The notes: generated by a model not told the origin, from the sequence alone. A stretch of 64,000 nucleotides of DNA from Mesorhizobium sp. CA14 (GCF_020165195.1 NZ_JAIUHR010000025.1:39377-103376), one strand, 5' to 3'; counted from the first letter of the stretch, positions 1 to 8,586 are shown. Numbers and translations: made by a program.

Positions 1-1
1 C

Positions 2-190
2 GGCGTGGTAACCTGCGCCATGTATTCGCCGCTGGTCGAGAAATCGATGGGCATCGCCCGTCTCGACGTCGACTGCGCGGTCAAGGACACCAAGCTCGAG
101 ATTCGCAACAGGAGCGGGTCGATCAAGGCGACGGCGCAGCCCTTGCCGTTCGATGATCCGAAGAAGACCAAGCGCACCGCCAAGGGTTGA
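2..190 (+). CDS. GcvT-domain protein, C-terminal end (probably TMAO demethylase Tdm), partial
   Basis: The 5' part lies outside the window. The 62 visible residues have the look of an aminomethyltransferase (GcvT) C-terminal barrel: a G-x-V-T turn, an SPLVEKS strand, an IARLDV strand, and a PLPFDDP end close to the family's usual PF-x-DP ending. The trimethylamine N-oxide demethylase Tdm is known to end in a GcvT-like tetrahydrofolate-binding domain. The downstream genes (dmmA, reductase, DUF3445) and tmm are the other steps of that pathway, so Tdm is the best guess. A stand-alone GcvT or a dimethylglycine/sarcosine dehydrogenase cannot be excluded without the missing N-terminus. Confidence 0.6.
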   Translation, partial: GVVTCAMYSPLVEKSMGIARLDVDCAVKDTKLEIRNRSGSIKATAQPLPFDDPKKTKRTAKG

Positions 191-224
191 GGCATCATCA
201 GCGGGGAGGGGTTTCGAGGCACTA

Positions 225-326
225 GAGCATGATCCCGAAAAGTGGGAACCGGTCTTTGGAAAAGATCATGCTCCAACAAGGGGTTAGATCAGGGTTGCAT
301 TTCAACGAAACGTCATCCTGATCTAA
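225..326. repeat. Composite rhizobial intergenic palindrome
   Basis: Two nested dyads fill the gap before dmmA. GAGCATGATC (225-234) is the exact reverse complement of GATCATGCTC (264-273), enclosing a CCGAAAAGTGGGAACCGG-type core. TTAGATCAGG (284-293) pairs exactly with CCTGATCTAA (317-326). Related cores occur at 55461-55510 and 60741-60787. These short palindromes are common between genes in rhizobia. Here the element ends only a few bases before the dmmA start, so it may fold in the mRNA leader. Confidence 0.75.
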
Positions 327-332
327 GAAAGA

Positions 333-929
333 ATGGCAGCCAAGACGATCATCAGCCGGCCCATTTACGGAACGCTGTCGCCGCAGCCCGGCAAGCACCA
401 TCTCTTCATCGCCGACGCGGAAGGCGCGCTGGCGATTACCGACATGGCCGGCAAGGCGCCGCCCGGCTTTTTCGACGGCGCGGAAATCGTCTTCATTCCG
501 GGACCCGAGGGCAAGCACGCGGTGGCTCTCGAAGCGCTGAAGCCCGCGCAACTCCATATTGCGCCTTCTTTCGCCAGCCTCTTGCCGCGGCTCAAGCATA
601 CGCTGACCAACGCCCATATGGGGCTGCGCCTTTATCTTGCCGGCACCGAAGGCCTGATCGGCCAGGCGATGCAAGTGGCGCTCGAAGCCGGCATCGACAA
701 CACTTCCATTGAGACCGAGCATCGCGGCTCGCTGGCGCGCCGCGTGCAATGCGTGCACTGCAAGGGCATCACCGAGAATGTGACGACGCAGCCGGCCACC
801 TGCTCGCATTGCGGCCTGCTGCTTTTGGTGCGCGATCACTATTCGCGGCGCCTCGCCGCCTTCCAGGGCGTGTGCATCAACGCCGAGGATCGCTCCGAGA
901 GTCCTCCGATCGAGGAGGCCTTCCCATGA
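333..929 (+). CDS. dmmA: Dimethylamine monooxygenase subunit DmmA-like protein
   Basis: A 198-residue protein with a C-terminal four-cysteine cluster (CVHC and CSHC, about residues 137-159) suggesting a zinc or iron site. The length and cysteine pattern fit DmmA, an accessory subunit of the heme-dependent dimethylamine monooxygenase that makes methylamine and formaldehyde. It overlaps the next gene, a reductase, in an ATGA stop/start, and a DUF3445 gene follows; this is the known dmm gene set. The family assignment rests on context plus the cysteine pattern. The role of this subunit is poorly characterised. Confidence 0.75.
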   Translation: MAAKTIISRPIYGTLSPQPGKHHLFIADAEGALAITDMAGKAPPGFFDGAEIVFIPGPEGKHAVALEALKPAQLHIAPSFASLLPRLKHTLTNAHMGLRLYLAGTEGLIGQAMQVALEAGIDNTSIETEHRGSLARRVQCVHCKGITENVTTQPATCSHCGLLLLVRDHYSRRLAAFQGVCINAEDRSESPPIEEAFP

Positions 930-1891
930 GCACCGGCACCACCAAGCTCGACGTCGTCGTCAGCGACGTCGTTCCCGTCAACGATCTCGTGACCCGCTTC
1001 CATTTCCGCCGTCGCGACGGCGAGCTGCTGCCGACCTTTTCCGGCGGCGCCCATGTCGTGGTCGAGATGCGCGACGGCGACCGCACCAGACTCAATCCCT
1101 ATTCGCTGATGGGCTCGCCGCTCGACACGCGCGAATACACAATCTCGGTGCGCCGAGACGATGCCGGCCGCGGCGGCTCGCTGTTCATGCACCGGCAGGT
1201 CAAGCCCGGCCTGGAGATGGTGATCAGCTATCCGGTCAATCTGTTCTCGCTGGATCTCAGGGCGAAGAAGCACCTGATGCTGGCCGGCGGCATCGGCATC
1301 ACGCCTTTCATGGCGCAGACGTCGCAGCTGGCAGGCGTCGGCGGCAATTTCGAATTGCATTACACCTGCCGCACGGCTTCGCTCGGCACCTATGCCGATG
1401 TCTTGCAGCAGCGCTATGGCAACCGGGTCAGGCTCTACCACGACGACCGCGAGGAGCGCATCGACCTCGAGCGGCTCTTGTCCTCGCAGCCGCTCGGCAC
1501 GCATCTCTATGTCTGCGGGCCGGCCGGCATGATCAATTGGGTGCGCGACCGCGCGGCTAGCCTCGGATGGCCGCCGGAAACCGTGCATTTCGAGCATTTC
1601 GCGGCGCCCCAGCCCGGCGCGCCGTTCGACGTGACCTTGGCCGTCAGCGGCAAGACGATCCGCGTCGGCGAGCAGCAGAGCCTGCTCGAGGCGATCGAAG
1701 CCGCCGGCGTCGACCCGCCTTATCTCTGCCGCGGCGGCGTTTGCGGCCAGTGCGAGACCAATGTGATCTCCTCCGACGGCAAGTTCATCCACAACGACCA
1801 CTGGCTGAGCGAGGAAGACCACCGTTCCGGCTGCAAGATCATGCCTTGCGTCTCGCGCTTCGAGGGCAAGTCGCTGGTCCTGGAAAGATAG
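926..1891 (+). CDS. PDR/VanB-family ferredoxin reductase of the dimethylamine monooxygenase
   Basis: A 321-residue electron-transfer subunit. In order it has a flavin-binding barrel with an RLNPYSL-type motif near residue 51, an NAD-binding domain with GGIGITPF (about residue 120), a VCGPAGM motif (about residue 196), and a C-terminal plant-type 2Fe-2S domain with CRGGVCGQCE followed by a distant fourth cysteine. The layout (FMN, NADPH, then ferredoxin) is that of phthalate-dioxygenase-reductase enzymes. The ATG at 926 overlaps the dmmA stop and is preceded by GAGGAGG. It probably passes NAD(P)H electrons to the DUF3445 heme subunit encoded 9 bp downstream. Confidence 0.85.
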   Translation: MSTGTTKLDVVVSDVVPVNDLVTRFHFRRRDGELLPTFSGGAHVVVEMRDGDRTRLNPYSLMGSPLDTREYTISVRRDDAGRGGSLFMHRQVKPGLEMVISYPVNLFSLDLRAKKHLMLAGGIGITPFMAQTSQLAGVGGNFELHYTCRTASLGTYADVLQQRYGNRVRLYHDDREERIDLERLLSSQPLGTHLYVCGPAGMINWVRDRAASLGWPPETVHFEHFAAPQPGAPFDVTLAVSGKTIRVGEQQSLLEAIEAAGVDPPYLCRGGVCGQCETNVISSDGKFIHNDHWLSEEDHRSGCKIMPCVSRFEGKSLVLER

Positions 1892-1900
1892 GAGGCGTCA

Positions 1901-2941
1901 ATGGGCATCACCTTTCGCAAGGAAACGTTTCGCGACGACTACACCTTCAGGAATAGTCCGGAGCACATCCGGCGCTTTCCCTTCCCGTTCAACGAAGACT
2001 CCTACATGTACGCGGTCAACATCGAGCCGCATGTGGTCGGGCCGAAAGGCAGCGTGCTCGAGAACCTGATCGACGTCGACGAGCACTATGTCGCCGAGAT
2101 GCAAGATCGCGCGCTGGTGCTGGCCGAGGATCCGCTGCGCTGCCAGTCGCTGCCGCATATGACGCTTGCCGGCTGGGACCTGCTCGAGCTTCTGATGGAG
2201 CAGCAGGCGCTCGGCTATCCCGAGCATTTCACACTGGAGCGAAGTGGCGATCGCTGGCGCTGGATCAACGGGCCGCTCGGCATCGACGACACCTTCACCT
2301 TCGGCGACACCTCGACGCTGCCCTACGGGCCGATGGAGTACATCACCCGCCAGAGCCAGGGCGATTTCTGCATCCTCGACCAGCGCGACGGCAATCTGTG
2401 GATGGATGCCGGCATGGTCACCACCCAGGCCGACTGGTCGCTCGACTTCGACATCGGCATGAATTTCTTCGAATGGCATGCGCCGGTGCCGCTGGCGCAT
2501 GAGAAGGGCATTTTCACCCGCGCGCTGAAATTCCTCACCAACATCCAGCAGGGCAAGCCGGCACGGCGCCTCAACTGGACGATGACCATCAATCCGCGCC
2601 TCGACACCAGCCCCGAGAACTATCACAAATGGGGCCCGGACCGCGCCACGGTCACGCCGGAGAATGTCGGCCAGAAGGTGCATTTGCGGGTGGAGCTGCA
2701 AAGCTTCTGGCGGCTGCCGCGTTCCAACGCCATTGTCTTCCCGATCCGCTGCTACCTGATCAAGATGGACGAGCTGGTCACGCAGCCGAAATGGGCGCGC
2801 CGCCTGCACCGCGTCATCCGCGACCTGCCGGAAGAGCTCGCCGCCTATAAGGGTTTGACGCGATATAGGCCGACGCTGGTGGAGTGGCTGTCCGGGCTCG
2901 ACGACGGCAGCCCGACTTCACCAGGATTCGGGCCGGATTGA
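1901..2941 (+). CDS. Heme-dependent oxidative N-demethylase (DUF3445), dimethylamine monooxygenase catalytic subunit
   Basis: A 346-residue member of the DUF3445 family, recognised from the N-terminal FPFNED block, the QDRALVLAEDPLRCQSLPHM region, FCILDQRDG, WHAPVP and the C-terminal ESFWRLPRS-like motif (here QSFWRLPRSNA). Characterised members are PAS-fold heme enzymes that oxidatively demethylate dimethylamine to methylamine and formaldehyde. It is the last gene of the dmm operon, preceded by AGGAGG, and is followed by a long inverted repeat. The published name of the equivalent subunit (DmmC or DmmD) varies between organisms, so no symbol is given. Confidence 0.85.
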   Translation: MGITFRKETFRDDYTFRNSPEHIRRFPFPFNEDSYMYAVNIEPHVVGPKGSVLENLIDVDEHYVAEMQDRALVLAEDPLRCQSLPHMTLAGWDLLELLMEQQALGYPEHFTLERSGDRWRWINGPLGIDDTFTFGDTSTLPYGPMEYITRQSQGDFCILDQRDGNLWMDAGMVTTQADWSLDFDIGMNFFEWHAPVPLAHEKGIFTRALKFLTNIQQGKPARRLNWTMTINPRLDTSPENYHKWGPDRATVTPENVGQKVHLRVELQSFWRLPRSNAIVFPIRCYLIKMDELVTQPKWARRLHRVIRDLPEELAAYKGLTRYRPTLVEWLSGLDDGSPTSPGFGPD

Positions 2942-2945
2942 AGAC

Positions 2946-3083
2946 TTGGGTTCCTCGCCCCGCAAAGCGGGGGAGAGGTGTCCGCGAAGCCGACGGAGAG
3001 GGGGCCTTCGTAGGGCGCTCCCCTTCTCCGTCTCGGCTTCGCCGAGCCCACCTCTCCCCACTTTCGTGGGGCGAGGAACCAAG
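2946..3083. repeat. RIME-like large palindrome (copy 1)
   Basis: The first 34 bases (GGTTCCTCGCCCC...GGGGAGAGGTG) return as an imperfect reverse complement at 3049-3083, and internal arms pair as well. The structure matches rhizobial intergenic mosaic elements (RIME). It sits between the converging ends of the DUF3445 gene and the XRE-cupin regulator, so it could also act as a bidirectional hairpin terminator. Confidence 0.75.
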
Positions 3084-3087
3084 CCAC

Positions 3088-3810
3088 TCACCCGGCGCTG
3101 TTTTGCGGGTAGCAGATAATCGACAGATACCGCATCGGCAGCCGCGTCAGCTCTTCCGGGCCGTGCGGCGCATCGGCGTCGAAGAACAGGCTGTCGCCCG
3201 GCTTCATCGGATAGAGGTTGTTGCCGTGCCGGTAAACGACCTCGCCCTCGAGCATGTAGAGGAACTCCATACCCGCATGCTGGAAGGTGGGGAACACGTC
3301 CGAATTCTCGGTCAGCGTGATGAGATAAGGCTCGACGACGACGCCGCTGGTGTTGGCGCCGATATGGCCGAGCAGGTTGTATTGATGGCCGGCGCGGGTG
3401 CCGCGGCGCTCGACATCGACGCCTTCGCCGGCCTTGACGAAGACGGCGCTGTGCTCTTCCTCGAAGCGCCGGAAGAAGGCGGTCACCGGAACGCCCAGCG
3501 CTCGCGACAGCGCCTGCAATGTGGTCAGCGACGGCGAGGTGATGCCGTTCTCGATCTTCGACAGCATGCCGAGCGAAATGTCGGTGGCAGTGGCGAGATC
3601 GGCGACGGTGATGCCGAGCTTCTTGCGGAACGCGCGCACCTCATGGCCGATCGCCACTTCCAGCACTTTCTCGCGCGTGTCGCGGATGGCGTGCGGATTC
3701 TGCGTCAGCGGCGTGCGGATCGTGCGGCCGTCGGCCGAAACGCGCTTCGGCGGCGCCTTGCCCTTCGCTGCCGCATCGGCGGACTTGGTACCAGACTTCT
3801 TGTTCGCCAT
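3088..3810 (-). CDS. XRE-family regulator with C-terminal cupin, likely controlling methylamine genes
   Basis: A 240-residue protein with a basic low-complexity N-terminus of about 45 residues, then an XRE helix-turn-helix (about 55-112; LGITVADLATATDISLGMLSKIE) and a cupin sensor domain at about 170-236 (HAGMEFLYMLEGEVVYR, PGDSLFFDADAPHG). This architecture is typical of local regulators of amine and amino-acid catabolism. It is divergent from tmm. Palindromes with the same TCAC/GTGA half-sites lie in front of both genes, which suggests autoregulation and control of tmm. The effector is not known; TMA or TMAO are plausible from context. Confidence 0.85.
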   Translation of the reverse strand: MANKKSGTKSADAAAKGKAPPKRVSADGRTIRTPLTQNPHAIRDTREKVLEVAIGHEVRAFRKKLGITVADLATATDISLGMLSKIENGITSPSLTTLQALSRALGVPVTAFFRRFEEEHSAVFVKAGEGVDVERRGTRAGHQYNLLGHIGANTSGVVVEPYLITLTENSDVFPTFQHAGMEFLYMLEGEVVYRHGNNLYPMKPGDSLFFDADAPHGPEELTRLPMRYLSIICYPQNSAG

Positions 3811-4127
3811 GTCGCCCCCGACTCTCGCGGATTTATTTCACTCAAGGTGAACATATTCGGTGGCGATACAAGAGCGCAACCGCGACGCAAGCCGCTGGAT
3901 GTTTGCAGGGCGCGCCTGCTTCAACGCGACGCCGCCGCCTTCGCGCAGAAAAACCGTTTCACGCAAACGCCGTCGCCGCAGATGTTTGTTGACAGCACCA
4001 AAGACCCAATTACTGTCACTGTCAGTGAAATTTGTTTCGTGAGGGCAATTCCAGGAAAAGTGTCGAACGCTTTTCCGTCCGGAATTGCGTCAAGAAAAAA
4101 GTCGAAATCAAAAAGAGGAGGCCCGCA
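3811..4127. promoter_or_regulatory. Divergent control region between the XRE-cupin gene and tmm
   Basis: 317 bp without a gene. It holds TTCAC-N5-GTGAA at 3837-3851, close to the regulator start. Toward tmm there is a sigma-70-like promoter, TTGACA at 3989-3994 then 16 bp then TACTGT at 4011-4016. A perfect odd palindrome, TCACTGTCAGTGA (4016-4028), abuts its -10 box. A palindromic repeat follows in the leader (4045-4088), and a strong ribosome site (AAAAGAGGAGG) precedes the tmm ATG. The dyads share TCAC/GTGA half-sites and are the best candidates for operators. Confidence 0.6.
4045..4088. repeat. GCAATTCC palindromic repeat in the tmm leader
   Basis: GCAATTCC (4045-4052) and GGAATTGC (4081-4088) frame an inner GGAAAAG/CTTTTCC pair. 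The same element occurs at 37817-37860, and an expanded version at 48127-48188. Here it lies between the predicted promoter and the ATG of tmm, so it would be transcribed as a hairpin in the leader. Confidence 0.8.
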
Positions 4128-5486
4128 ATGAAATCTCGTGTCGCCGTCATCGGAGCCGGACCGTCGGGCCTGGCCCAGTTGAGGGCCTTCAAGTCGGCCG
4201 CCGACAAGGGCGCCGAGATCCCGGAAATCGTCTGCTTCGAGAAGCAGAGCGACTGGGGCGGCCTGTGGAACTACACCTGGCGTACCGGCCTCGATGAGCA
4301 TGGCGATCCGGTGCACGGCTCGATGTACCGCTATCTCTGGTCGAACGGCCCGAAGGAATGCCTCGAATTCGCCGACTACACCTTCGAGGAACATTTCGGC
4401 CGGCCGATCGCTTCCTATCCGCCGCGCGCCGTGCTGTGGGATTACATCAAGGGCCGCGTCGAGAAATCCGGCCTGCGCGAATGGGTGCGCTTCAACAGCC
4501 CGGTGCGCATGGTGACCTATTCCGACGAGACGAAGAAATTCACCGTCGCCGCGCATGATCGCACCAACGACGTGACCTATTCGGAGGAATTCGACAACGT
4601 CGTCGTCGCGTCCGGCCATTTCTCGGTGCCCAACGTGCCTTTCTTCGAAGGCTTCCCCACCTTCAACGGCCGCATCCTGCACAGCCATGATTTCCGCGAC
4701 GCGATGGAGTTCAAGGGCAAGGACATCTTGATCATCGGCCGCTCCTATTCGGCCGAGGATATCGGTTCGCAATGCTACAAATACGGCGCCAAATCGATCA
4801 CCTCCAGCTACCGTTCCAAGCCTATGGGCTTCAAATGGCCGGAGAACTGGAAGGAAGTGCCGCTGCTGCAGAAGGTCGTCGGCAAGACGGCGCATTTCAA
4901 GGACGGCACGACCAAGGATGTCGATGCCATTATCCTGTGCACCGGCTACCTGCATTCCTTCCCCTTCCTCACCGACGACCTCAAGCTCAAGACCGCCAAC
5001 CGCATGTGGCCGCTCGATCTCTATGAAGGCGTGGTCTGGGAGAAGAACCCGAAGCTTTTCTACATCGGCATGCAGGACCAGTTCTACACTTTCAATATGT
5101 TCGACGCGCAGGCCTGGTATGCGCGCGACGTGATGCTTGGCCGCATCAAGCTGCCGTCCGCCGAGGCGATGGCCGAGCACAGCGCCAAGTGGCGTGCGCG
5201 CGAAGAGACCCTCGAGGACGCCGAGCAGATGATCTGGTTCCAGGGCGACTACACCAAGGAGCTGATGGATCAGACCGACTATCCGGGCTTCGACGTCGAG
5301 GCGGTCAACCGCACCTTCATGGAGTGGGAGCACCACAAGATGGAAAACATCATGACCTTCCGCGACAATGCCTATCGCTCGCTGATGACCGGCACCATGG
5401 CGCCGTTGCACCACACGCCATGGCTCCAGGCGCTGGACGATTCGATGGAGAGCTATCTCGAGGTGAAGGGCATGGCGGCGGAGTAG
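4128..5486 (+). CDS. tmm: Trimethylamine monooxygenase (flavin-containing monooxygenase)
   Basis: A 452-residue bacterial FMO that would oxidise trimethylamine to its N-oxide with NADPH and oxygen. It shows the FAD dinucleotide fold GAGPSGL (about residues 9-15), the EKQSDWGGLWNYTWRTG block, a second (NADPH) fold IIGRSYSAEDIG (about 204-215), and an LCTGYLHSFPFL motif close to the C-terminal FMO signature. The aromatic-rich YTFNMFDAQAWYARD segment also fits Tmm. Start chosen at 4128 because GAGGAGG lies just upstream. Gene and neighbours give a TMA to methylamine route. A generic FMO with other amine substrates is the alternative. Confidence 0.9.
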   Translation: MKSRVAVIGAGPSGLAQLRAFKSAADKGAEIPEIVCFEKQSDWGGLWNYTWRTGLDEHGDPVHGSMYRYLWSNGPKECLEFADYTFEEHFGRPIASYPPRAVLWDYIKGRVEKSGLREWVRFNSPVRMVTYSDETKKFTVAAHDRTNDVTYSEEFDNVVVASGHFSVPNVPFFEGFPTFNGRILHSHDFRDAMEFKGKDILIIGRSYSAEDIGSQCYKYGAKSITSSYRSKPMGFKWPENWKEVPLLQKVVGKTAHFKDGTTKDVDAIILCTGYLHSFPFLTDDLKLKTANRMWPLDLYEGVVWEKNPKLFYIGMQDQFYTFNMFDAQAWYARDVMLGRIKLPSAEAMAEHSAKWRAREETLEDAEQMIWFQGDYTKELMDQTDYPGFDVEAVNRTFMEWEHHKMENIMTFRDNAYRSLMTGTMAPLHHTPWLQALDDSMESYLEVKGMAAE

Positions 5487-5534
5487 TACGGCATGCTTTT
5501 GCCAACGTTCCAGTCGTGAAATCAACAAGGTGTG

Positions 5535-5554
5535 GGGTGTCCCGCGGGACACCC
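5535..5554. terminator. 20-bp perfect palindrome between tmm and the SDR gene
   Basis: GGGTGTCCCGCGGGACACCC is an exact 20-bp palindrome between two converging genes, 6 bp from the SDR stop codon. It has no T-tract, so it may be a weak bidirectional terminator or simply a dyad repeat. Confidence 0.45.
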
Positions 5555-5559
5555 ATCGG

Positions 5560-6324
5560 TCACCAGCAGACGTAGCCGCCGTCGACGATCAGGTCGAGGC
5601 CGGTCACGAAACTGGATGCGCGGCTGGCCAGGAACACGGCCGGTCCGACCATTTCCTCCGGCGCTGCCATGCGGCCCATCGGCGTGTCGCGTTTGAACAC
5701 CTTCACTTCTTCCGCGACCTCCGGCCGTTTGTTCATCGGTGTCAGCGTGTAGCCCGGACTGATGACATTGACGCGCAGGCCGCGATCAGCCCACTCCATG
5801 GCGAGGCTCTTCGACATATGGATGACGGCAGCCTTGGAGGAGTTGTAATGCGCCTGCGTCAGCCCCCGGTTGACGATGGTTCCAGACATCGAGGCGATGT
5901 TGATGATGGAGCCCGTGCGCCGAGGCAGCATCACGCGTGCCTCTGTCTGGCAGGACAAAAATACGCCTGCGACATTGACCTCGTGCACCTTGCGCCATTT
6001 TTCCAGCGACATGGTCTCAGCCGCTTCCGAGCCGGCAATGCCGGCATTGTTGACGGCGACAGTCAGCGCGCCGAGTTCGGCTTCGACCCGGCCGATCGCC
6101 ATGGCCAGGTCGGCCTCGGATGTCACACTGCCCGTCAGCAGCAGCGCCTTGCGGCCGAGCGCTCTGACCTTCTCGGCCGTCTGCTCGAGTCCGCCGTTCG
6201 AGGCATGACCGAAGCAGGCGACATCGGCGCCGGCTTCCGCAAGCCCGATGGCGATCGCCTGGCCAATGCCGCTGCCGGCGCCCGTCACCAACGCCACACC
6301 GCCGTCCAGTTTGAAAAGATCCAT
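5560..6324 (-). CDS. Short-chain dehydrogenase/reductase
   Basis: A 254-residue classical SDR. It has the Rossmann motif TGAGSGIG (about residues 15-22), NNAG, a catalytic serine in the IASMSG stretch, YNSSK as the YxxxK pair, an ISPGY turn, and a C-terminal DGGYVCW ending. Members of this group reduce or oxidise sugar alcohols, polyols or 3-oxoacyl groups with NAD(P). The substrate cannot be read from sequence. It follows the DUF427 gene on the same strand with an 82-bp gap, so a shared transcript is possible. Confidence 0.85.
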   Translation of the reverse strand: MDLFKLDGGVALVTGAGSGIGQAIAIGLAEAGADVACFGHASNGGLEQTAEKVRALGRKALLLTGSVTSEADLAMAIGRVEAELGALTVAVNNAGIAGSEAAETMSLEKWRKVHEVNVAGVFLSCQTEARVMLPRRTGSIINIASMSGTIVNRGLTQAHYNSSKAAVIHMSKSLAMEWADRGLRVNVISPGYTLTPMNKRPEVAEEVKVFKRDTPMGRMAAPEEMVGPAVFLASRASSFVTGLDLIVDGGYVCW

Positions 6325-6406
6325 CGCACCCTCCCTGACTGCAGGAAGCTATGCGCTGAATGGGGCCTCGATCAAGCGGCCCTCATTGGGCGGGGGTCCT
6401 CGAAGC

Positions 6407-7297
6407 TCAGAAATACCCGTCCGACGCCGCCGTCGCTTCCTTGGGGATCTCGACGCCGTCGACCAGGATCTTGTCGACCAGCTCGTGATGGAAGCACACG
6501 AGCCCCTTGATCCGCTCGGCCTCGTGTACCGGCTCGGGGTAATACCAGACCAGGTTCTCGTGTCGCTTCTTGGGCGTCGTCACATGATAGTAGTTGGAGA
6601 TGCCCTTATAGGGGCAGCGCGAGATGTAGCGGCTGGGCGCGAACATATCGAGCCGCGTGTCGGAGATCGGCAGGTAGTGGCGCACCGGATGGCCGGTCTC
6701 GAACAGGAACACGCCGCGCCGTGAATCGGCCACCTGCTCTCCGTCGAGGATCACCTGCACGCGCCGCGAGGAGGGCAGGCAGTCGACACGGCGGAACGGG
6801 TCGCGGGCGTGGACGAAGATCTCTTCGTCCTCTTCATACCAATGGGTCATCTTCGGCCAATAGAAGGAGATGTAGTCGGCGATCGGCGGGCAGCCCTTGA
6901 CCGGATCGAGGTAGCGCCAGGCGCCATCCTCGACCAGCGTGATGCCGGTGTTGAGCGAGTAATGCGTGGCGACCCCCTTGAACGGGTCTTCCGTCGTCGT
7001 CCGGCTCGGCAGCAGGAACTCTTCGCGCACGTCGCTCATCGGGAAGTAATAGACCGGCAGATGGTCGCTTTCCTGGAACACCAGCGCCTTGGTGGTATCG
7101 GCGACGATCATCGGCCCGACCTGCACCCTGATCCGTTTGGGCGAGGGCATGGTGAAGGCGACATAGCCCGGTTCGAACTCGTATTGCACGATATTGTCGA
7201 GCACCGGGAAATGCGGCCCGCGGCCGCGAAGATGGGGCTTGCGAATGGTCGTCGTCCTCTTCTCGTCGTTTGCCGCCGGATTCTTGCGCGCAGTCAT
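6407..7297 (-). CDS. Tandem DUF427-domain protein
   Basis: About 296 residues with two copies of the DUF427 beta-tent unit. The first spans about residues 55-150 (VADTTKALVFQES, VYYFPMSDVR, YSL, YLDP) and the second about 180-285 (VADSRRGVFLFETGHPVRHYLPISD, SNYYHV, WYYPEPV). DUF427 proteins are small and of unknown biochemical function. The start is either ATG 7297 or GTG 7303; the latter overlaps the stop codon of the truncated binding-protein gene by 4 bp. Confidence 0.75.
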   Translation of the reverse strand: MTARKNPAANDEKRTTTIRKPHLRGRGPHFPVLDNIVQYEFEPGYVAFTMPSPKRIRVQVGPMIVADTTKALVFQESDHLPVYYFPMSDVREEFLLPSRTTTEDPFKGVATHYSLNTGITLVEDGAWRYLDPVKGCPPIADYISFYWPKMTHWYEEDEEIFVHARDPFRRVDCLPSSRRVQVILDGEQVADSRRGVFLFETGHPVRHYLPISDTRLDMFAPSRYISRCPYKGISNYYHVTTPKKRHENLVWYYPEPVHEAERIKGLVCFHHELVDKILVDGVEIPKEATAASDGYF

Positions 7298-7299
7298 GG

Positions 7300-8586
7300 T
7301 CACGACGTCACCGATACACGATCGAGCAGCAGCCCGGCGGCGATCAGCGGCAGGCCGCTGACATTCTTGCGCACCGGCACCAGAAGGTCCGGAAAATAGC
7401 TGAAGATCACCGGCGTCTCGTCGAGCAGCAGCTTCTGGATATCGGAGGCGGCCTTGCGCTGGGCATCGAGGTCGAGCGCCTTGAGATAGCTGTTGACCAT
7501 CCCGTCATAGGTCGCGTTCTTGAAATGCGCCGCGTTCCACGGACCGTCGCTCACCAGCGGGCTTTTCAGGAATACGTTCGGCACGCTGCGATGCGCGTAA
7601 TCGGTGATGCCGAGCGGGCTGTCCAGCCAGTCCGACTGGCCGAACACCGCCTTGCCGTAATACTTGTCCTGGTCCTCGATGTTGAGCGAGATGCGGGCGC
7701 CGATCTCCTTGGCGAAGTTCTGGAACAACTGCGCATAGCCCGGGACGTCGGAATAGCGCAGCGTTGTCAGTGTCATGTCGAAGCCGTTCGCGAGGCCCGC
7801 CGCCTCCATCAATTGCTTGGCCTTGGCGATGTCCTGCCTGCGCTGCGGCACCGACTTGTCCGTGGCCGGGAAGGCAGGCGCGAACGGGCTGTCATTGCCG
7901 GTCGCCGCCATGCCGCGGCAGAGCCCGTCGACCAGTTGGGAACGGTCTATGCACAAGGCCAGCGCCTGGCGCACGCGCTTGTCGGTGAAGGGCGCCATGT
8001 CGCAGCGCATGTGGAGCTGCCGATGCGCCGTCGAAGCGACGCGCAGCACCGTGATGTCGGGGTTGCCGAGCACCACCTGGCTGACGTCGAGCGGAATGGC
8101 GTCGAGCACGTCGACCTCACCCGCCTGCAGCGCCAGGATGCGCGGCTGCACGTCGGCATAGAACTTGAACTCGAGCCGGTCGGGCAGGGCTCTCTCGCCC
8201 CAGTAATCGGGATTGCGCACAAAGCTCGCGCCGACCTTCGGCGTATAGCTTTCGAGCCGGAATGGCCCGGTGCCTTCGAACGTCTTCTCGTAGTCGTCCT
8301 TGTAGCTCGCCGGCAGGATGACGGCGTTGTAATTGTCGATCGACACCGAATACGGGAAGCTGCCGTTCGGCGCGTCGAGATGAAATTCGACGGTGTGGTC
8401 GTCGACCTTGCGCGTCCCGCCCTTCGACAGCAGGCCCTTGAACACCGACAGCGCATTGGACGTGCCGTTCGGATCGGCGAGCCGGTCGAAGGTCGCCACC
8501 ACGTCGTCGGCCTTGAAATCCTCGCCATTGTGGAATTTCACGCCCTTGCGCAGCTTGAAGGTCCAGACGCTGCCGTCCGCATTGGG
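7300..8586 (-). pseudogene. 5'-truncated ABC solute-binding protein, family 5 (DppA-like)
   Basis: The frame is collinear with the intact binding protein at 13482-15146 from its PNADG-x-VWTFKLRKGVKFH segment to the C-terminus, sharing GTGPF-x-LE-YTPKVGASFVRN, NDSPFAP, SVPQR and ITDYxHR-VPN. The first ~120 residues, including the Tat signal peptide and first lobe, are missing. Homology stops abruptly near 8586, 72 bp before a divergent LysR gene. An ATG at 8622 could still give a 440-residue cytoplasmic product, but without a signal peptide it could not serve an ABC transporter. The rest of the frame has no stops, so the truncation may be recent. Confidence 0.8.

Noticed and set aside
3921..5552. 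543-codon open frame on the minus strand across tmm
   Set aside because: It is antisense to a clear FMO gene. Its protein is arginine/histidine-rich without domains, and it arises from high-GC codon bias.
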